From: Blastocatellia bacterium
GTDB taxonomy: Bacteria > Acidobacteriota > Blastocatellia > Pyrinomonadales > Pyrinomonadaceae
Assembly (NCBI GenBank): GCA_003168335.1
Contig: PMSM01000010.1
Span: forward strand, 210,001 to 274,000
DNA: 64,000 bases
Direction of reading: 5' to 3'
The stretch's first letter is position 1, and every line of letters begins with the position of its first letter. Under the pieces are notes generated by a model. The model had not been told where the DNA came from. It was given only the letters and a program-made list of their open reading frames with translations, and ran no database searches. A program made the position numbers and the translations under genes. This document shows positions 46,490 to 54,342 of the stretch, piece by piece.

Positions 46490-46999
46490 CTACCGGGAGA
46501 GCCGCGCCAAACGGTCCGCGCGCGCGGGGCCGGCTACAAGCCGCATCACGGCGTGGCCCACGATCACGATACCAGCATAGGTCGCGCTGTCCGCGAGGAT
46601 GGGCGCAACGCCCGGTGCGAACACCATCCACTTCGGGAACATCGCCGCGATAAAGTAATCCCGCGGCGCTCCGATGAGCGTCACGATGCCAGTGAACACC
46701 GCCAGACCGCGCCACCCGAACCGCCGGGCCAGCCGCCAGGTGACGGGGTAGATTGGCATAAGTGAGATCGAGGCGCCGAGGTAGAAAAGCGCCAGGAAGG
46801 ATGGCGTCGAGGCATATGGTACCCACCACCAACCGAGGGACTCGCAGAGAGCGATCGCGCCCACCCCAAACAACCCGGCCGCAGCTCCACCGGCCATCGC
46901 CCCCAGGACGCGCCGCGCGGTCGCGCGCGTGAAATAGATCACCGCGACGAGCGCGATCAGATACCCACAGGTATACAGAATGAGCTGCTGAGTTGTCAT
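46490..46999 (-). CDS. Membrane protein of unknown function
   Basis: The 169-residue protein is almost wholly hydrophobic, with four or five helices (LILYTCGYLIALVAVIYF, VLGAMAGGAAAGLFGVGAIAL, FLALFYLGASISLMPIYPVTW, LAVFTGIVTLIGAPRDYFI, SATYAGIVIVGHAVMRLV). The sequence DYFIAAMFPKW and the conserved Arg/Trp pattern give no family that can be named. Its strand and spacing (about 166 nt from the propeller gene) suggest an independent unit. Confidence 0.65.
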   Translation of the reverse strand: MTTQQLILYTCGYLIALVAVIYFTRATARRVLGAMAGGAAAGLFGVGAIALCESLGWWWVPYASTPSFLALFYLGASISLMPIYPVTWRLARRFGWRGLAVFTGIVTLIGAPRDYFIAAMFPKWMVFAPGVAPILADSATYAGIVIVGHAVMRLVAGPARADRLARLSR

Positions 47000-47303
47000 G
47001 TGCCTTCCTTGAGCGATCCAGCGTTGGAATTCAGGTGGCGAGCCGCCTTCAAGCTGGATGCGATCACTGAACTTGAGAGGCTAATAAGCGCGTTCGCGTG
47101 GATTGACGCGTTGTGTGGCCCGCACGACGTACGTGATTGTCTCGGCCTGCCCGGAGCGGCGCCAGCCACGCGATGTGCCAGGGCCGGCGATGCAGATGAA
47201 GCACTAGCTAATAAGCTCTAAGGACTGTCTTAAGTTTTGGTGTGGGCCTTTGTTGCGCTGGTTGGCAATGAATGACTCCTCCTGTGTTGCTCGAACGCGC
47301 CCC
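47000..47303. other. Intergenic region, nothing recognised
   Basis: These 304 nt lie between the small membrane protein and the following 394-residue membrane protein gene. A short plus-strand ORF exists but looks spurious. No repeat element of the families found elsewhere was seen. Confidence 0.4.
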
Positions 47304-48488
47304 TTACTTCTTTTCCGCCTCAGGCTTTTTTGATTCGCCCGTCAATTGCTGCGTCTTTGTCTTCACAGTTGTCTCGAACCGAGCCAGAAATAGTGCAGTC
47401 ACGCTATCGATGCTGTAGCCGGCAAAAAAGGCGGTCTGCCATTCCAGTTTCGGCATTCCCCATGACAGGAGAACATAGCCAAGAAGAATCCAGGCCAGGC
47501 CCCAGAGGATCGAAATGAATCGGACGTGGAGCCACAGGATCCAATTGTTCATGGCCTGAAAGCTGGGTCGTGTTTGCGCTCTTGCAGCTTTCAACGCTTC
47601 AATCGCGACGTGCACGCCGCTGCCGATCAATATGAAGATGAGCGTCCCGTACAGACGCCCCAAATCCGTCGCCTTAAACGGATATTGCTCAGCCGACATC
47701 CCCGTCCGGGTTAACATCCAGGGTACGCCTCTGGATAGGATCCAAGGCACCCCAATCCCGCAGGCCACTATAATGAGAGCCAGATACAATGCGCTTAGGC
47801 TTTGCGCCGCCCTCGACTTGGCAACCTTGTAAATGAGGCGGTGCTCTACATCCACTACAGCCGAATCGAGCACCCCTCCCTCTTGGGCCAGTTCCTCAAG
47901 CAAACGCTTGCTCAGCTCTGGGTCGGTGGGCAGTTCCGGCCCGAATTCGAAGTCCCAATCCAAAGGCTGGCCAACCCGCAAATTTTTAAGGGTTTCAGAC
48001 ACCCGCGGTGACAAGGTAAGCGAGGCACACTGGTAGATGATCTGGTCCAGCGGGACCTTCACTTGCTCAAGCTGTTGGCGCTGTTTCTCATAGTCGATGA
48101 CCGTCGCACCCGGCCAGAGATCGCTGACTTCCAACCAATTGAGTCGGACGAATTCGACACTGTCGGAGCACCAATCTCGCTCCTCGACGGCGTCCCCAAA
48201 TAGCTTGTCAATCCTCGCAAGGTTGGGTGTAATCGTCTCGTCAATCCGGCGCCACATCTTATCGCCCAGGAGTCTGGCCATGAGAGCGGTCCTGCCTGCA
48301 GGGTCCAATTTGGAAGCTTGGTCGAGGGTCTCCACTACACGCTTCTGCAGGTATTGGGCAGAGGCCCGAATCTCCCGAAGGAGCCCGAAAATGAGTTGGT
48401 CGTGTACTCGCCTCAATTCGTCCTGTGCTTGCTTCAGTTCGGCGGGCGTCGGCTTTTTCGACTCTGTGGGTGAAATAGGGGTCGACAT
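47304..48488 (-). CDS. Multi-pass membrane protein of unknown function
   Basis: The 394-residue protein has a long hydrophilic, helical N-terminal half (about residues 1-235, with LIFGLLREIRASAQYLQKRVVETLD and WCSDSVEFVRLNWLEVSDLWPG). Four hydrophobic helices follow between 236 and 375 (LALIIVACGIGVPWILS, LIFILIGSGVHVAIEAL, FISILWGLAWILLGYVLLSW, FFAGYSIDSVTALFLA), and the tail is Lys-rich. No known motif is present. A topology with a large cytoplasmic domain is likely. No close neighbours share its strand within 100 nt except the HAD gene, at 124 nt. Confidence 0.7.
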   Translation of the reverse strand: MSTPISPTESKKPTPAELKQAQDELRRVHDQLIFGLLREIRASAQYLQKRVVETLDQASKLDPAGRTALMARLLGDKMWRRIDETITPNLARIDKLFGDAVEERDWCSDSVEFVRLNWLEVSDLWPGATVIDYEKQRQQLEQVKVPLDQIIYQCASLTLSPRVSETLKNLRVGQPLDWDFEFGPELPTDPELSKRLLEELAQEGGVLDSAVVDVEHRLIYKVAKSRAAQSLSALYLALIIVACGIGVPWILSRGVPWMLTRTGMSAEQYPFKATDLGRLYGTLIFILIGSGVHVAIEALKAARAQTRPSFQAMNNWILWLHVRFISILWGLAWILLGYVLLSWGMPKLEWQTAFFAGYSIDSVTALFLARFETTVKTKTQQLTGESKKPEAEKK

Positions 48489-48612
48489 TGCATGAAAATG
48501 CGCTAGTTAATCCGGATTGTCAAAGGAATTTGCGAAAACTGGATCCTATGATTGTCGCTCACGTTTCGCCTCTATGTGTCACGAATTATAATCGTGGGCC
48601 CATCTGTGGTGA

Positions 48613-49305
48613 CTAATCAAACAGATGATGTACCGCGTCAGGAGTCCAGTCGGAGAGGTTGGGTGTAACGACCTCAGCCCGGGCGTCGCGCAACTGGTTA
48701 TCGGAGACCGTATTAGTGACGCCGATTGTTCGCATCCCGGCCGCCCGCGCGGCAGAAATGCCCGGCGGCGCATCCTCGATCACCAGGCATTCGTCTGCGA
48801 GCAGCGGCAACTCGCGCGCAACTCGTCGCCTTTCGTTCAGCAACTCCAAAGCACTTTGGTAGCAGTCGGGCGCGGGCTTATGTTTCAATCCCGGTCCCGC
48901 GCTCACGATCACGTCAAATAATTTGGCGAGTCCGGCCAGCCCCAGCACATGATCGATCTCACCGCGCTCAGCCATGCTGACTATGCCCAGTTCATAGCGC
49001 CGCGCGGCCGCCTTAATAAACGTAACCACGCCGGAAGGCACTGGCAGCTCGTTCGTGATGAACTCGCGATGCAATTCATGTTCACGCTTGATGACTGCGT
49101 GCATCACTTCGTCAGTCAGCGGCCGTGCGGCCCGCGCGTATGCGGCCCGCACGAAGGCCGCATCGTCCATTCCCAGCGAGGCGAAATAGTCTTCGTCCGT
49201 GAGCGCGATGTCTTCGGCGAGCAATATTTCCCGATAAGCTTTTAGATGGATGCGCTCGTCATCGATGATGACGCCGTTGAAGTCAAAAAAGATCGCCTGG
49301 ATCAT
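48613..49305 (-). CDS. HAD-superfamily hydrolase (beta-phosphoglucomutase-like)
   Basis: The 230-residue protein has the HAD motifs in order: FFDFNGVIIDDE (motif I, nucleophile Asp and acid Asp replaced by Asn in DFNG), GIVSMAERGEI (motif II), HKPAPDC (motif III Lys) and VIEDAPPGISAARAAGM (motif IV). The cap lies between motifs I and II, as in the beta-phosphoglucomutase and phosphatase group. The second motif-I residue is Asn instead of the usual Asp general acid, which is unusual for phosphatases and may change or reduce activity; the substrate is unknown. Confidence 0.85.
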   Translation of the reverse strand: MIQAIFFDFNGVIIDDERIHLKAYREILLAEDIALTDEDYFASLGMDDAAFVRAAYARAARPLTDEVMHAVIKREHELHREFITNELPVPSGVVTFIKAAARRYELGIVSMAERGEIDHVLGLAGLAKLFDVIVSAGPGLKHKPAPDCYQSALELLNERRRVARELPLLADECLVIEDAPPGISAARAAGMRTIGVTNTVSDNQLRDARAEVVTPNLSDWTPDAVHHLFD

Positions 49306-49389
49306 TGTGAATGCGGGCCCTGGCAGGCTGATGAAAAAGTCCTCTTGTTATGCTCGGTAAGATCGGCCAGCCGGCGACACGGCAGCAAT

Positions 49390-49468
49390 GCGATCCACTA
49401 AACCACACTAAACGGCACGAAACCGAAGGCTTTGGTTCGAGCTATTTCGTGTGAGTTCGTGGATCGCC
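49390..49468. repeat. TTCGTGTGA..GTTCGTGGATCG palindrome family, copy 3
   Basis: Left part GCGATCCACTAAACCACACTAAA and right part TTTCGTGTGAGTTCGTGGATCGC are imperfectly inverted around a centre with CGAAACCGAAGGCTTTGGTTCG. Copies 1 and 2 of this family lie within other elements at 21551-21640 and 22935-23004. It lies between the cNMP-DUF1003 gene and the HAD gene. Confidence 0.7.
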
Positions 49469-49518
49469 TTTATGTTGTCATCAGCAATCTCTTACTTGAA
49501 CCTTTCTTAGTAGCCAAC

Positions 49519-50418
49519 CTAGGGGGCGCTCTTGATTGAGGCTATTGAACCCGGCGATTTCAATTCCGTGATCTTCGCATTTTGCGCCTCGAACAGAAGC
49601 GGCAGCCGTTCACTCTCGAGCACATCGAGCCGGCGCAGCACCTCAATCAACGACAGTTCGTTCTTCAGATTTACCTGGAAGTCGAGATCGGCGCGCAGAC
49701 GGTCCTTTCCCGATTGCCGGTTCTGCGACATCATAATGATCGGGGCCTGTAATCCGGCTACGACGGCCAGCACCAGGTTGAGCATCTGGTACGGCACTGG
49801 ATCAAACCCACGGACCAGAATCCACGAGTTCAGCAAGATCCAAAACAGGATTAAGGCAAGAGCGAAGCCGATAAACTTCCAACTGCCGCCAAACTCCGCC
49901 AGCATGTCAGCCGCGCGATCCGCAACCGTCGAACGCTTGTCCTGTTCTTCGTTGACGTTGCGCGATACGCGTTGCTGCAACATCTTGTCCGTGGTCCGCA
50001 GCCGCGAGAAAGTAGCGCTCAACATTTCCAGCGCCACCATGGGGTTATTTCGAATGAAACGCAGAAAGTTGTCTCGGGACAAAACGGCCAGCCGGGCATC
50101 CTCGGCAATCACGGCGTCGGCTGACCGTTTCTTGCCGTCGATGATCGCCATCTCGCCAAAGAAGTCTCCGCGGGCCAGCTCGGCCAGCATAATTTCTTTT
50201 TTATCTTCGTCGGTGATGGAAATCCGCACGCGGCCATTTTCAATCAGATACATCGCATCGCCATCGTCGCCAGTGCGAAAAAGCGGGGTACCGGTTTTGG
50301 CTTCGCGGGTCCTTAGCAAGCTGCGCAGCTCGGACGCTGCCTCGTCGTCGAGCGAAGCAAAGAGCGGCACCGAACGAATTGCATCAAGCGTCATCTCCTG
50401 GGGGGTTGGTGTTGACAT
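49519..50418 (-). CDS. cNMP-binding and DUF1003 membrane protein
   Basis: The 299-residue protein joins an N-terminal cyclic-nucleotide-binding (CRP-like) domain (residues about 12-130: LFRTGDDGDAMYLIENGRVRISI ... ARGDFFGEMAIIDGKKRSADAVI) to a DUF1003 domain. DUF1003 shows two membrane helices (FIGFALALILFWILLNSWI and MLNLVLAVVAGLQAPIIMMSQNRQ) and the DLDFQVNLKNELSLIEVLRRLD end. The phosphate-binding cassette FGEMAIIDGKKRSA has Gly-Glu but Lys-Lys-Arg-Ser-Ala for the usual Arg-Ser/Thr-Ala region, so ligand binding is plausible. This could be a cyclic-nucleotide-gated membrane regulator. Confidence 0.88.
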   Translation of the reverse strand: MSTPTPQEMTLDAIRSVPLFASLDDEAASELRSLLRTREAKTGTPLFRTGDDGDAMYLIENGRVRISITDEDKKEIMLAELARGDFFGEMAIIDGKKRSADAVIAEDARLAVLSRDNFLRFIRNNPMVALEMLSATFSRLRTTDKMLQQRVSRNVNEEQDKRSTVADRAADMLAEFGGSWKFIGFALALILFWILLNSWILVRGFDPVPYQMLNLVLAVVAGLQAPIIMMSQNRQSGKDRLRADLDFQVNLKNELSLIEVLRRLDVLESERLPLLFEAQNAKITELKSPGSIASIKSAP

Positions 50419-50431
50419 GGCGTTACCTCAA

Positions 50432-50562
50432 TTTCGAATTTCGAAGTTCGAATTGCGAATTTCGATCAGGATTCGTCAATGTCAACAGAGGCGGGGATTC
50501 AGCCACTAATTCACAGCAGTCCTGGAATCCGCAATTCGAAATTCGCAATCCGAAATTCATAC
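50432..50562. mobile_element. Gene-less heptamer element, TTTCGAA type
   Basis: Left array: TTTCGAA, TTTCGAA, GTTCGAA, TTGCGAA, TTTCGAT (50432-50466). Right array, inverted: TCCGCAA, TTCGAAA, TTCGCAA, TCCGAAA, TTCATAC (50528-50562). Both are five 7-nt units. The 61-nt centre has no ORF. The right array supplies the TGA stop of the ABC ATPase gene, and the left starts 13 nt from the cNMP-DUF1003 start codon. Confidence 0.85.
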
Positions 50563-51231
50563 TTGGACCCTTCCGTCTTTCATCATGATGATTCGATCCG
50601 CGAAGCTGCTCGCCAGTTCGTGATCGTGAGTTACGAGCAGGACTGTCAAGCCTTCACGCTCGACCATCTCGCGCAACAAAGCCAGCAGCTCGCGCGCGCG
50701 GGTTGAGTCTAAATTCCCGGTCGGCTCGTCGGCAAGCAAAACCCGCGGCCGGTTCGCCAGGGCGCGGGCGATGGCCACCCGTTGTTGTTCGCCGCCGGAC
50801 AATTCCAGGGGCCGGTGTTCCATTCGATCCGACAAGCCCACGCGCTCAAGCAGGCCTTCAGCGCGCCGGCGTCGCTCGGTGCCGCGGACCCCGCCGAACG
50901 CCAATGCCAGTCGCACATTCTCGGCGGCGGTCATGGTGGTAATCAGATTGAAGTTCTGGAAAATCATTCCTACCGAGTGGCGACGATAACGCGCCATTTC
51001 TTTCTTCGTTAAGGGCCCCAGTGGGTTTGAGTCGAACAGCACTTCACCACTGGTGGGCCGATCGAGTCCGCCCAGCAAATTCAGCAAAGTCGATTTACCC
51101 GAACCCGACGTTCCCTGAATCGCGACGAATTCACCTTCGGCGAGGCTCATGTTTACGTGCTCCAGCGCGGTCACCAGATTGGTGCCCATCTGATAGACGC
51201 GCGTAACTTCCTGAGTTTCGATCAAAGACAT
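50557..51231 (-). CDS. ABC transporter ATPase (LolD/MacB type)
   Basis: The 224-residue protein has Walker A GTSGSGKST, the Q-loop region FQNFNLITTMTAAENV, signature LSGGEQQRVAIARAL and Walker B VLLADEPTGNLD. The subgroup with LIETQEVTRVYQMG and LLREMVEREGLTVLLVTHDHELASSFADRII is that of LolD/MacB/FtsE partners. No permease gene is adjacent; the one at 41444 is 8 kb away. The stop codon lies in a heptamer unit, and a compound palindromic element lies just upstream of the start. Confidence 0.93.
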   Translation of the reverse strand: MSLIETQEVTRVYQMGTNLVTALEHVNMSLAEGEFVAIQGTSGSGKSTLLNLLGGLDRPTSGEVLFDSNPLGPLTKKEMARYRRHSVGMIFQNFNLITTMTAAENVRLALAFGGVRGTERRRRAEGLLERVGLSDRMEHRPLELSGGEQQRVAIARALANRPRVLLADEPTGNLDSTRARELLALLREMVEREGLTVLLVTHDHELASSFADRIIMMKDGRVQV

Positions 51232-51236
51232 AGGGT

Positions 51237-51454
51237 CTCAGCGCCAACGGCGCGAAATGCGACAGCCTGGGCCAACGGCCCAGGTGGAAGCGTTTGAATG
51301 TTCTTAGCGCTGAAAGCGCGAAATGATTTTGGAGGCAGCACACCCACTGCTATTTTCAGTTTCCTATTTCGCGCCTTCAGCGCTTCCACAATTCATGGGC
51401 CCCTGACCTGGGGCGTTGCCCCAGGCTGTCGCATTTCGCGCCCTTGGCGCTGAC
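51237..51454. repeat. Compound palindromic element with many GCGC hairpins
   Basis: The outer arms CTCAGCGCCAACGGCGCGAAATGCGACAG and CTGTCGCATTTCGCGCC...GGCGCTGA are inverted (given in parts). Internal hairpins are CCTGGGCCAACGGCCCAGG, AGCGCTGAAAGCGC, GCGCCTTCAGCGC and CCTGGGGCGTTGCCCCAGG. Related hairpins occur at 18776-18862. It fills the gap between the ABC ATPase and the cyclase. Confidence 0.8.
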
Positions 51455-51475
51455 GCCCGCAGTTTTGCCAAGTCC

Positions 51476-53341
51476 TTAACTTGACCGGTTCTGCACTCGC
51501 CAAAGCTCAAATTGTTCCCGGTCAAATCCCTTCAGAGGCATTTCGAACCGCGTGGCCGAAAGGCCTTTCTCAGGATCGCTCAAGAGCTCGCGCACCTCCG
51601 GATCGGAATAAACTGCAGTTGAGATAACCACGTCGTCTCCGGTCGATTGTGCTTCTAAACGCGCCGCCAGATTGACCGTCGATCCAAAATAATCCAAACG
51701 GTCGTTCAGCGTCACGGCAATACAGGGACCTGTGTGCACGCCGGCCTTAAGAGTGAGCGGCGACATTCCTTCCGGCGGAGAGCCGAGCCGCTGTTGCGCG
51801 TGGAGCATGGCCCGCACCGCGCCCGCAGGAGAACGGAAGACCGCCATCACCGCGTCGCCGATCGTCTTCACCAAAGCGCCATCTTCGTCGGCGATTACCT
51901 GTTTCAAAACATCAAAGTGGTTCATCACCCGTCCGAACGCCGTCGCGTCCCCAATCTCACGGTACATGCGGGTCGAGTTTCTCAAATCTGTAAACAACAC
52001 CGTCAGCGTACCGACGGAAATCTGTTCGCCGGGTCGCAGTGCTTCACTCGCAAACAGATCGCGGAAGACCTGCAGGGCCGTGACCTCGGCGGCGGTAGCC
52101 GCGTCATCGCTCCAGGCGGTGCGTTCGAGAATGAATAGCTGCTCGTCATCGGTCGCGTTCTCAAAATTGATGTGACCTGTCGTATCGATCGCTATCTCTT
52201 CATTAGCCCAGCCACTGTTCGTGGCGCGCAACGTCACGACGCCCGGGCCGTTTTCCGCAGCGCGCAGGTGTTGCCAGCCGGCGAGACTCATCGTGCGTAG
52301 CCGGTATCGCCCGGCCGGAAGAGCCAAATCGATCGCGCGAGTCGTATGCGGCGCGACCAGTTGTTGGGCCGCGACATGCGGCTGCACCTGCGGCCCACCA
52401 ATGCAAAAGGTTTCGGCGTCGGTTTCGCGAATCGACGGGTTCGGTCGAAAAGTAAGCTCGACTGATTGTTCAAAGTTCACGGCGAAATCGATGTTGCAGC
52501 CAGGACAATGAACGTTTGACGCGATGTCTTTTAGCGAACCGCTAGGGCCGCCGCCCCGGCACATCGGGCAGATCAAGTTCCACTGCAAATCGAGCATCCC
52601 GGTCCGCGTCGCGCACAGGCACGTTTCGAGCATCGCGCGCTGAGGTTGCTTCCATTGTCTTGCCAATTCGTATGGCCGAATTCGCGCGAGCGCAAAATCA
52701 TCGGCGTTCTCAATATGATCCACCAACAGCGCGACCAGCTCACCGTCGCTTCCTTCGGCGGCCAGTCTTTCGCTCAGCGCCAGCAAACGGGCCCGGCCGC
52801 CGGGAACGAATTCAACCGTCGTTGAAAGGTTCGCGGCAGAGCGTCCATGCTTAGCCAGTTCGTCGTAGTCACGAAGGGTCCGAGCAAAGTTCCGCGCGCT
52901 CAAGATGCCAATTTGAATTGGAATAGCAATCAATCCAACAATATTCTTTGGCGTTGCCCAGACTTCATAAACCAGCTTTGAGCCCAATGGCTGATGCGCC
53001 CGAATCGGCGACTCGCCTGGCGGTTTCTCCCGGGGCGTTAGTTCCACCAGGACGCGCAACTCGCTAATTGGTCCGCTAGTGTAGCGACGCACAACGCCGA
53101 ACCGACTTGGCCGTATCCACTCGAATGGCTGCTCTTCCCACTCGACCGGAATGCCGAAGGCCGAAAGCCGCAGACGCCGGCGCGCATTTTTTAAGTTACG
53201 GGTTTCGCTCTTTAAGACCTCAACCGCCGGCACTCCCGTGTCACGATTGAAACGATTGGTATCGGCTACCAGCGGCCACAGTTGTTCAGGCGACGATTCG
53301 AGATCGAATTCCCAGCGATAATGGAATTCACGGTAGGGCAT
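51476..53341 (-). CDS. Adenylate/guanylate cyclase with N-terminal SRPBCC-like domain
   Basis: The 621-residue protein starts with a START/SRPBCC-like ligand domain (about residues 1-165: FHYRWEFDLESSPEQLWPLVADT). A middle domain of DUF5939 type follows, with CPMCRGGG ... VHCPGCNIDF (two CxxC pairs, a possible zinc site) near residues 258-282. The C-terminal class III cyclase domain (about 440-610) shows LFTDLRNST and GDAVMAVF with both metal-binding Asp residues, and FGSTVNLAARLE with the catalytic Asn and Arg. It is a ligand- or metal-controlled cNMP producer by inference. The cNMP-binding protein at 49519 could respond to it. The start codon touches a heptamer array. Confidence 0.88.
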   Translation of the reverse strand: MPYREFHYRWEFDLESSPEQLWPLVADTNRFNRDTGVPAVEVLKSETRNLKNARRRLRLSAFGIPVEWEEQPFEWIRPSRFGVVRRYTSGPISELRVLVELTPREKPPGESPIRAHQPLGSKLVYEVWATPKNIVGLIAIPIQIGILSARNFARTLRDYDELAKHGRSAANLSTTVEFVPGGRARLLALSERLAAEGSDGELVALLVDHIENADDFALARIRPYELARQWKQPQRAMLETCLCATRTGMLDLQWNLICPMCRGGGPSGSLKDIASNVHCPGCNIDFAVNFEQSVELTFRPNPSIRETDAETFCIGGPQVQPHVAAQQLVAPHTTRAIDLALPAGRYRLRTMSLAGWQHLRAAENGPGVVTLRATNSGWANEEIAIDTTGHINFENATDDEQLFILERTAWSDDAATAAEVTALQVFRDLFASEALRPGEQISVGTLTVLFTDLRNSTRMYREIGDATAFGRVMNHFDVLKQVIADEDGALVKTIGDAVMAVFRSPAGAVRAMLHAQQRLGSPPEGMSPLTLKAGVHTGPCIAVTLNDRLDYFGSTVNLAARLEAQSTGDDVVISTAVYSDPEVRELLSDPEKGLSATRFEMPLKGFDREQFELWRVQNRSS

Positions 53342-53819
53342 CAGAAGTCGGAGGTCAGAAGTCAGAAGTCAGTGGCTCAGGAAACTGCCAGGATTCTTGA
53401 TCATACTCCCGAGCATTCTGCCAATTTCCTCGCACAGAGCAGCAAGTTTCGCATGCTGATCGGCCGCGATATACTTACAATCTTTGGCAAAATCGAGTGA
53501 GGAGTCGGTTTCGCTGTTCTCGCCATCACAATCCGTCAGCTTGTTAACAAAATGGGCTTCACACCTTCGCTTTGCCCAAGCTTCACGCAAATTCAGACAT
53601 ACTGAACGCGACGATCTGCGGATTTGATTAGTTAATGCAAATCTCTCCTCTAATGGAAGAGTTTTGCTTAGCTCAAACACTCTCATCGCAAGTTCATACG
53701 CGGCTTTGTACACTTTCAAATCCTTTGCAGAATTAATTTGCATTCTGAGCTCCACCCGCCACGCTGACCTCTGACTTCCGATCTCTGACCTCTGACCCCC
53801 GACCTCTGGTCTCTAGACT
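53341..53819. mobile_element. S23-family gene inside inverted TCAGAAG heptamer arrays
   Basis: The left array is TCAGAAG, TCGGAGG, TCAGAAG, TCAGAAG, TCAGTGG (53341-53375). The right array, inverted, is CTGACCT, CTGACTT, CCGATCT, CTGACCT, CTGACCC, CCGACCT, CTGGTCT, CTAGACT (53764-53819). The only gene inside is the four-helix-bundle gene at 53369. The left array carries the stop codon of that gene and touches the cyclase start. The right array carries the TAG stop of nuoI in its last unit. Confidence 0.8.
53369..53743 (-). CDS. Four-helix-bundle protein, 23S rRNA-intervening-sequence (S23/Avd) family
   Basis: The 124-residue protein is all-helical and shows the family pattern: AKDLKVYKAAYELAMRVFELSKTLPLEERFALTNQIRRSSRSVCLNLREAWAKR (read in parts), followed by a helix with FVNKLTDCDGENSETDSSLDFA and a final helix around LAALCEEIGRMLGSMIK. 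Members of this family form pentameric barrels and include the IVPs encoded in 23S rRNA intervening sequences and the Avd accessory protein of diversity-generating retroelements. Start: ATG 53743, with GGTGGAG upstream; the frame also allows GTG 53755. The stop is in the first-side heptamer array. Confidence 0.9.
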   Translation of the reverse strand: MQINSAKDLKVYKAAYELAMRVFELSKTLPLEERFALTNQIRRSSRSVCLNLREAWAKRRCEAHFVNKLTDCDGENSETDSSLDFAKDCKYIAADQHAKLAALCEEIGRMLGSMIKNPGSFLSH

Positions 53820-54334
53820 TCTTTCCATTCCGAATCCACGTCCTCGTCCGAAAACGCCACGCGATAATTCTTCGACTGTACTTGCTTGGTGATCAGCAGG
53901 TCGTCTTTCCTTTTCAGCAGATCCGCACGGTTATAGACCGACAGCTCAAAGTTGTAGCCATGGGTGATCGCGTCTTTCGGACAGGCTTCAACACAGTAAC
54001 CGCAAAAAATGCAGCGCCCATAGTCGATGTTGTAGATCTTCGCATAGCGCTCATCAACACCCGTGCGTTCCTCGGGCGCGCGCGGATCGTCGGCCGCCTC
54101 GATATAGATGCACTCCGACGGGCAGGCCGCCGCACACAGAAAACACGCAACGCACTTCTCGCGGCCCAGTTCGTCGACGTGCAGCAAGTGCTGGCCGCGA
54201 TAACGCGGCTGCACCGTGACGGGCTCTTCGGGATACTGAACGGTCTGCTTACGCTTCGGAATGTAAGACAGAGTGACGCTCATCCCCTGGATGATTGCCC
54301 TCGTTGATTCGATGACTTCAGTAATGATGGACAT
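53813..54334 (-). CDS. nuoI: NADH-quinone oxidoreductase subunit I
   Basis: The 173-residue iron-sulphur subunit of complex I carries two [4Fe-4S] ferredoxin motifs: CVACFLCAAACPSECIYIE and CIFCGYCVEACPKDAI. NuoI conducts electrons towards the quinone site at the membrane side. The C-terminal 35 residues are polar. No other nuo gene is nearby: the flanks are two S23-type elements, a cyclase and zinc-ribbon genes. It is therefore an isolated copy, or the operon has been split. Its promoter would have to lie in or beyond the heptamer array adjoining the ATG. Confidence 0.93.
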   Translation of the reverse strand: MSIITEVIESTRAIIQGMSVTLSYIPKRKQTVQYPEEPVTVQPRYRGQHLLHVDELGREKCVACFLCAAACPSECIYIEAADDPRAPEERTGVDERYAKIYNIDYGRCIFCGYCVEACPKDAITHGYNFELSVYNRADLLKRKDDLLITKQVQSKNYRVAFSDEDVDSEWKEV

Positions 54335-54342
54335 GTTCTTAA

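Noticed and set aside
47000-47221. Plus-strand ORF of 73 codons
   Set aside because: No ribosome site, no recognisable features and unusual composition; likely chance.
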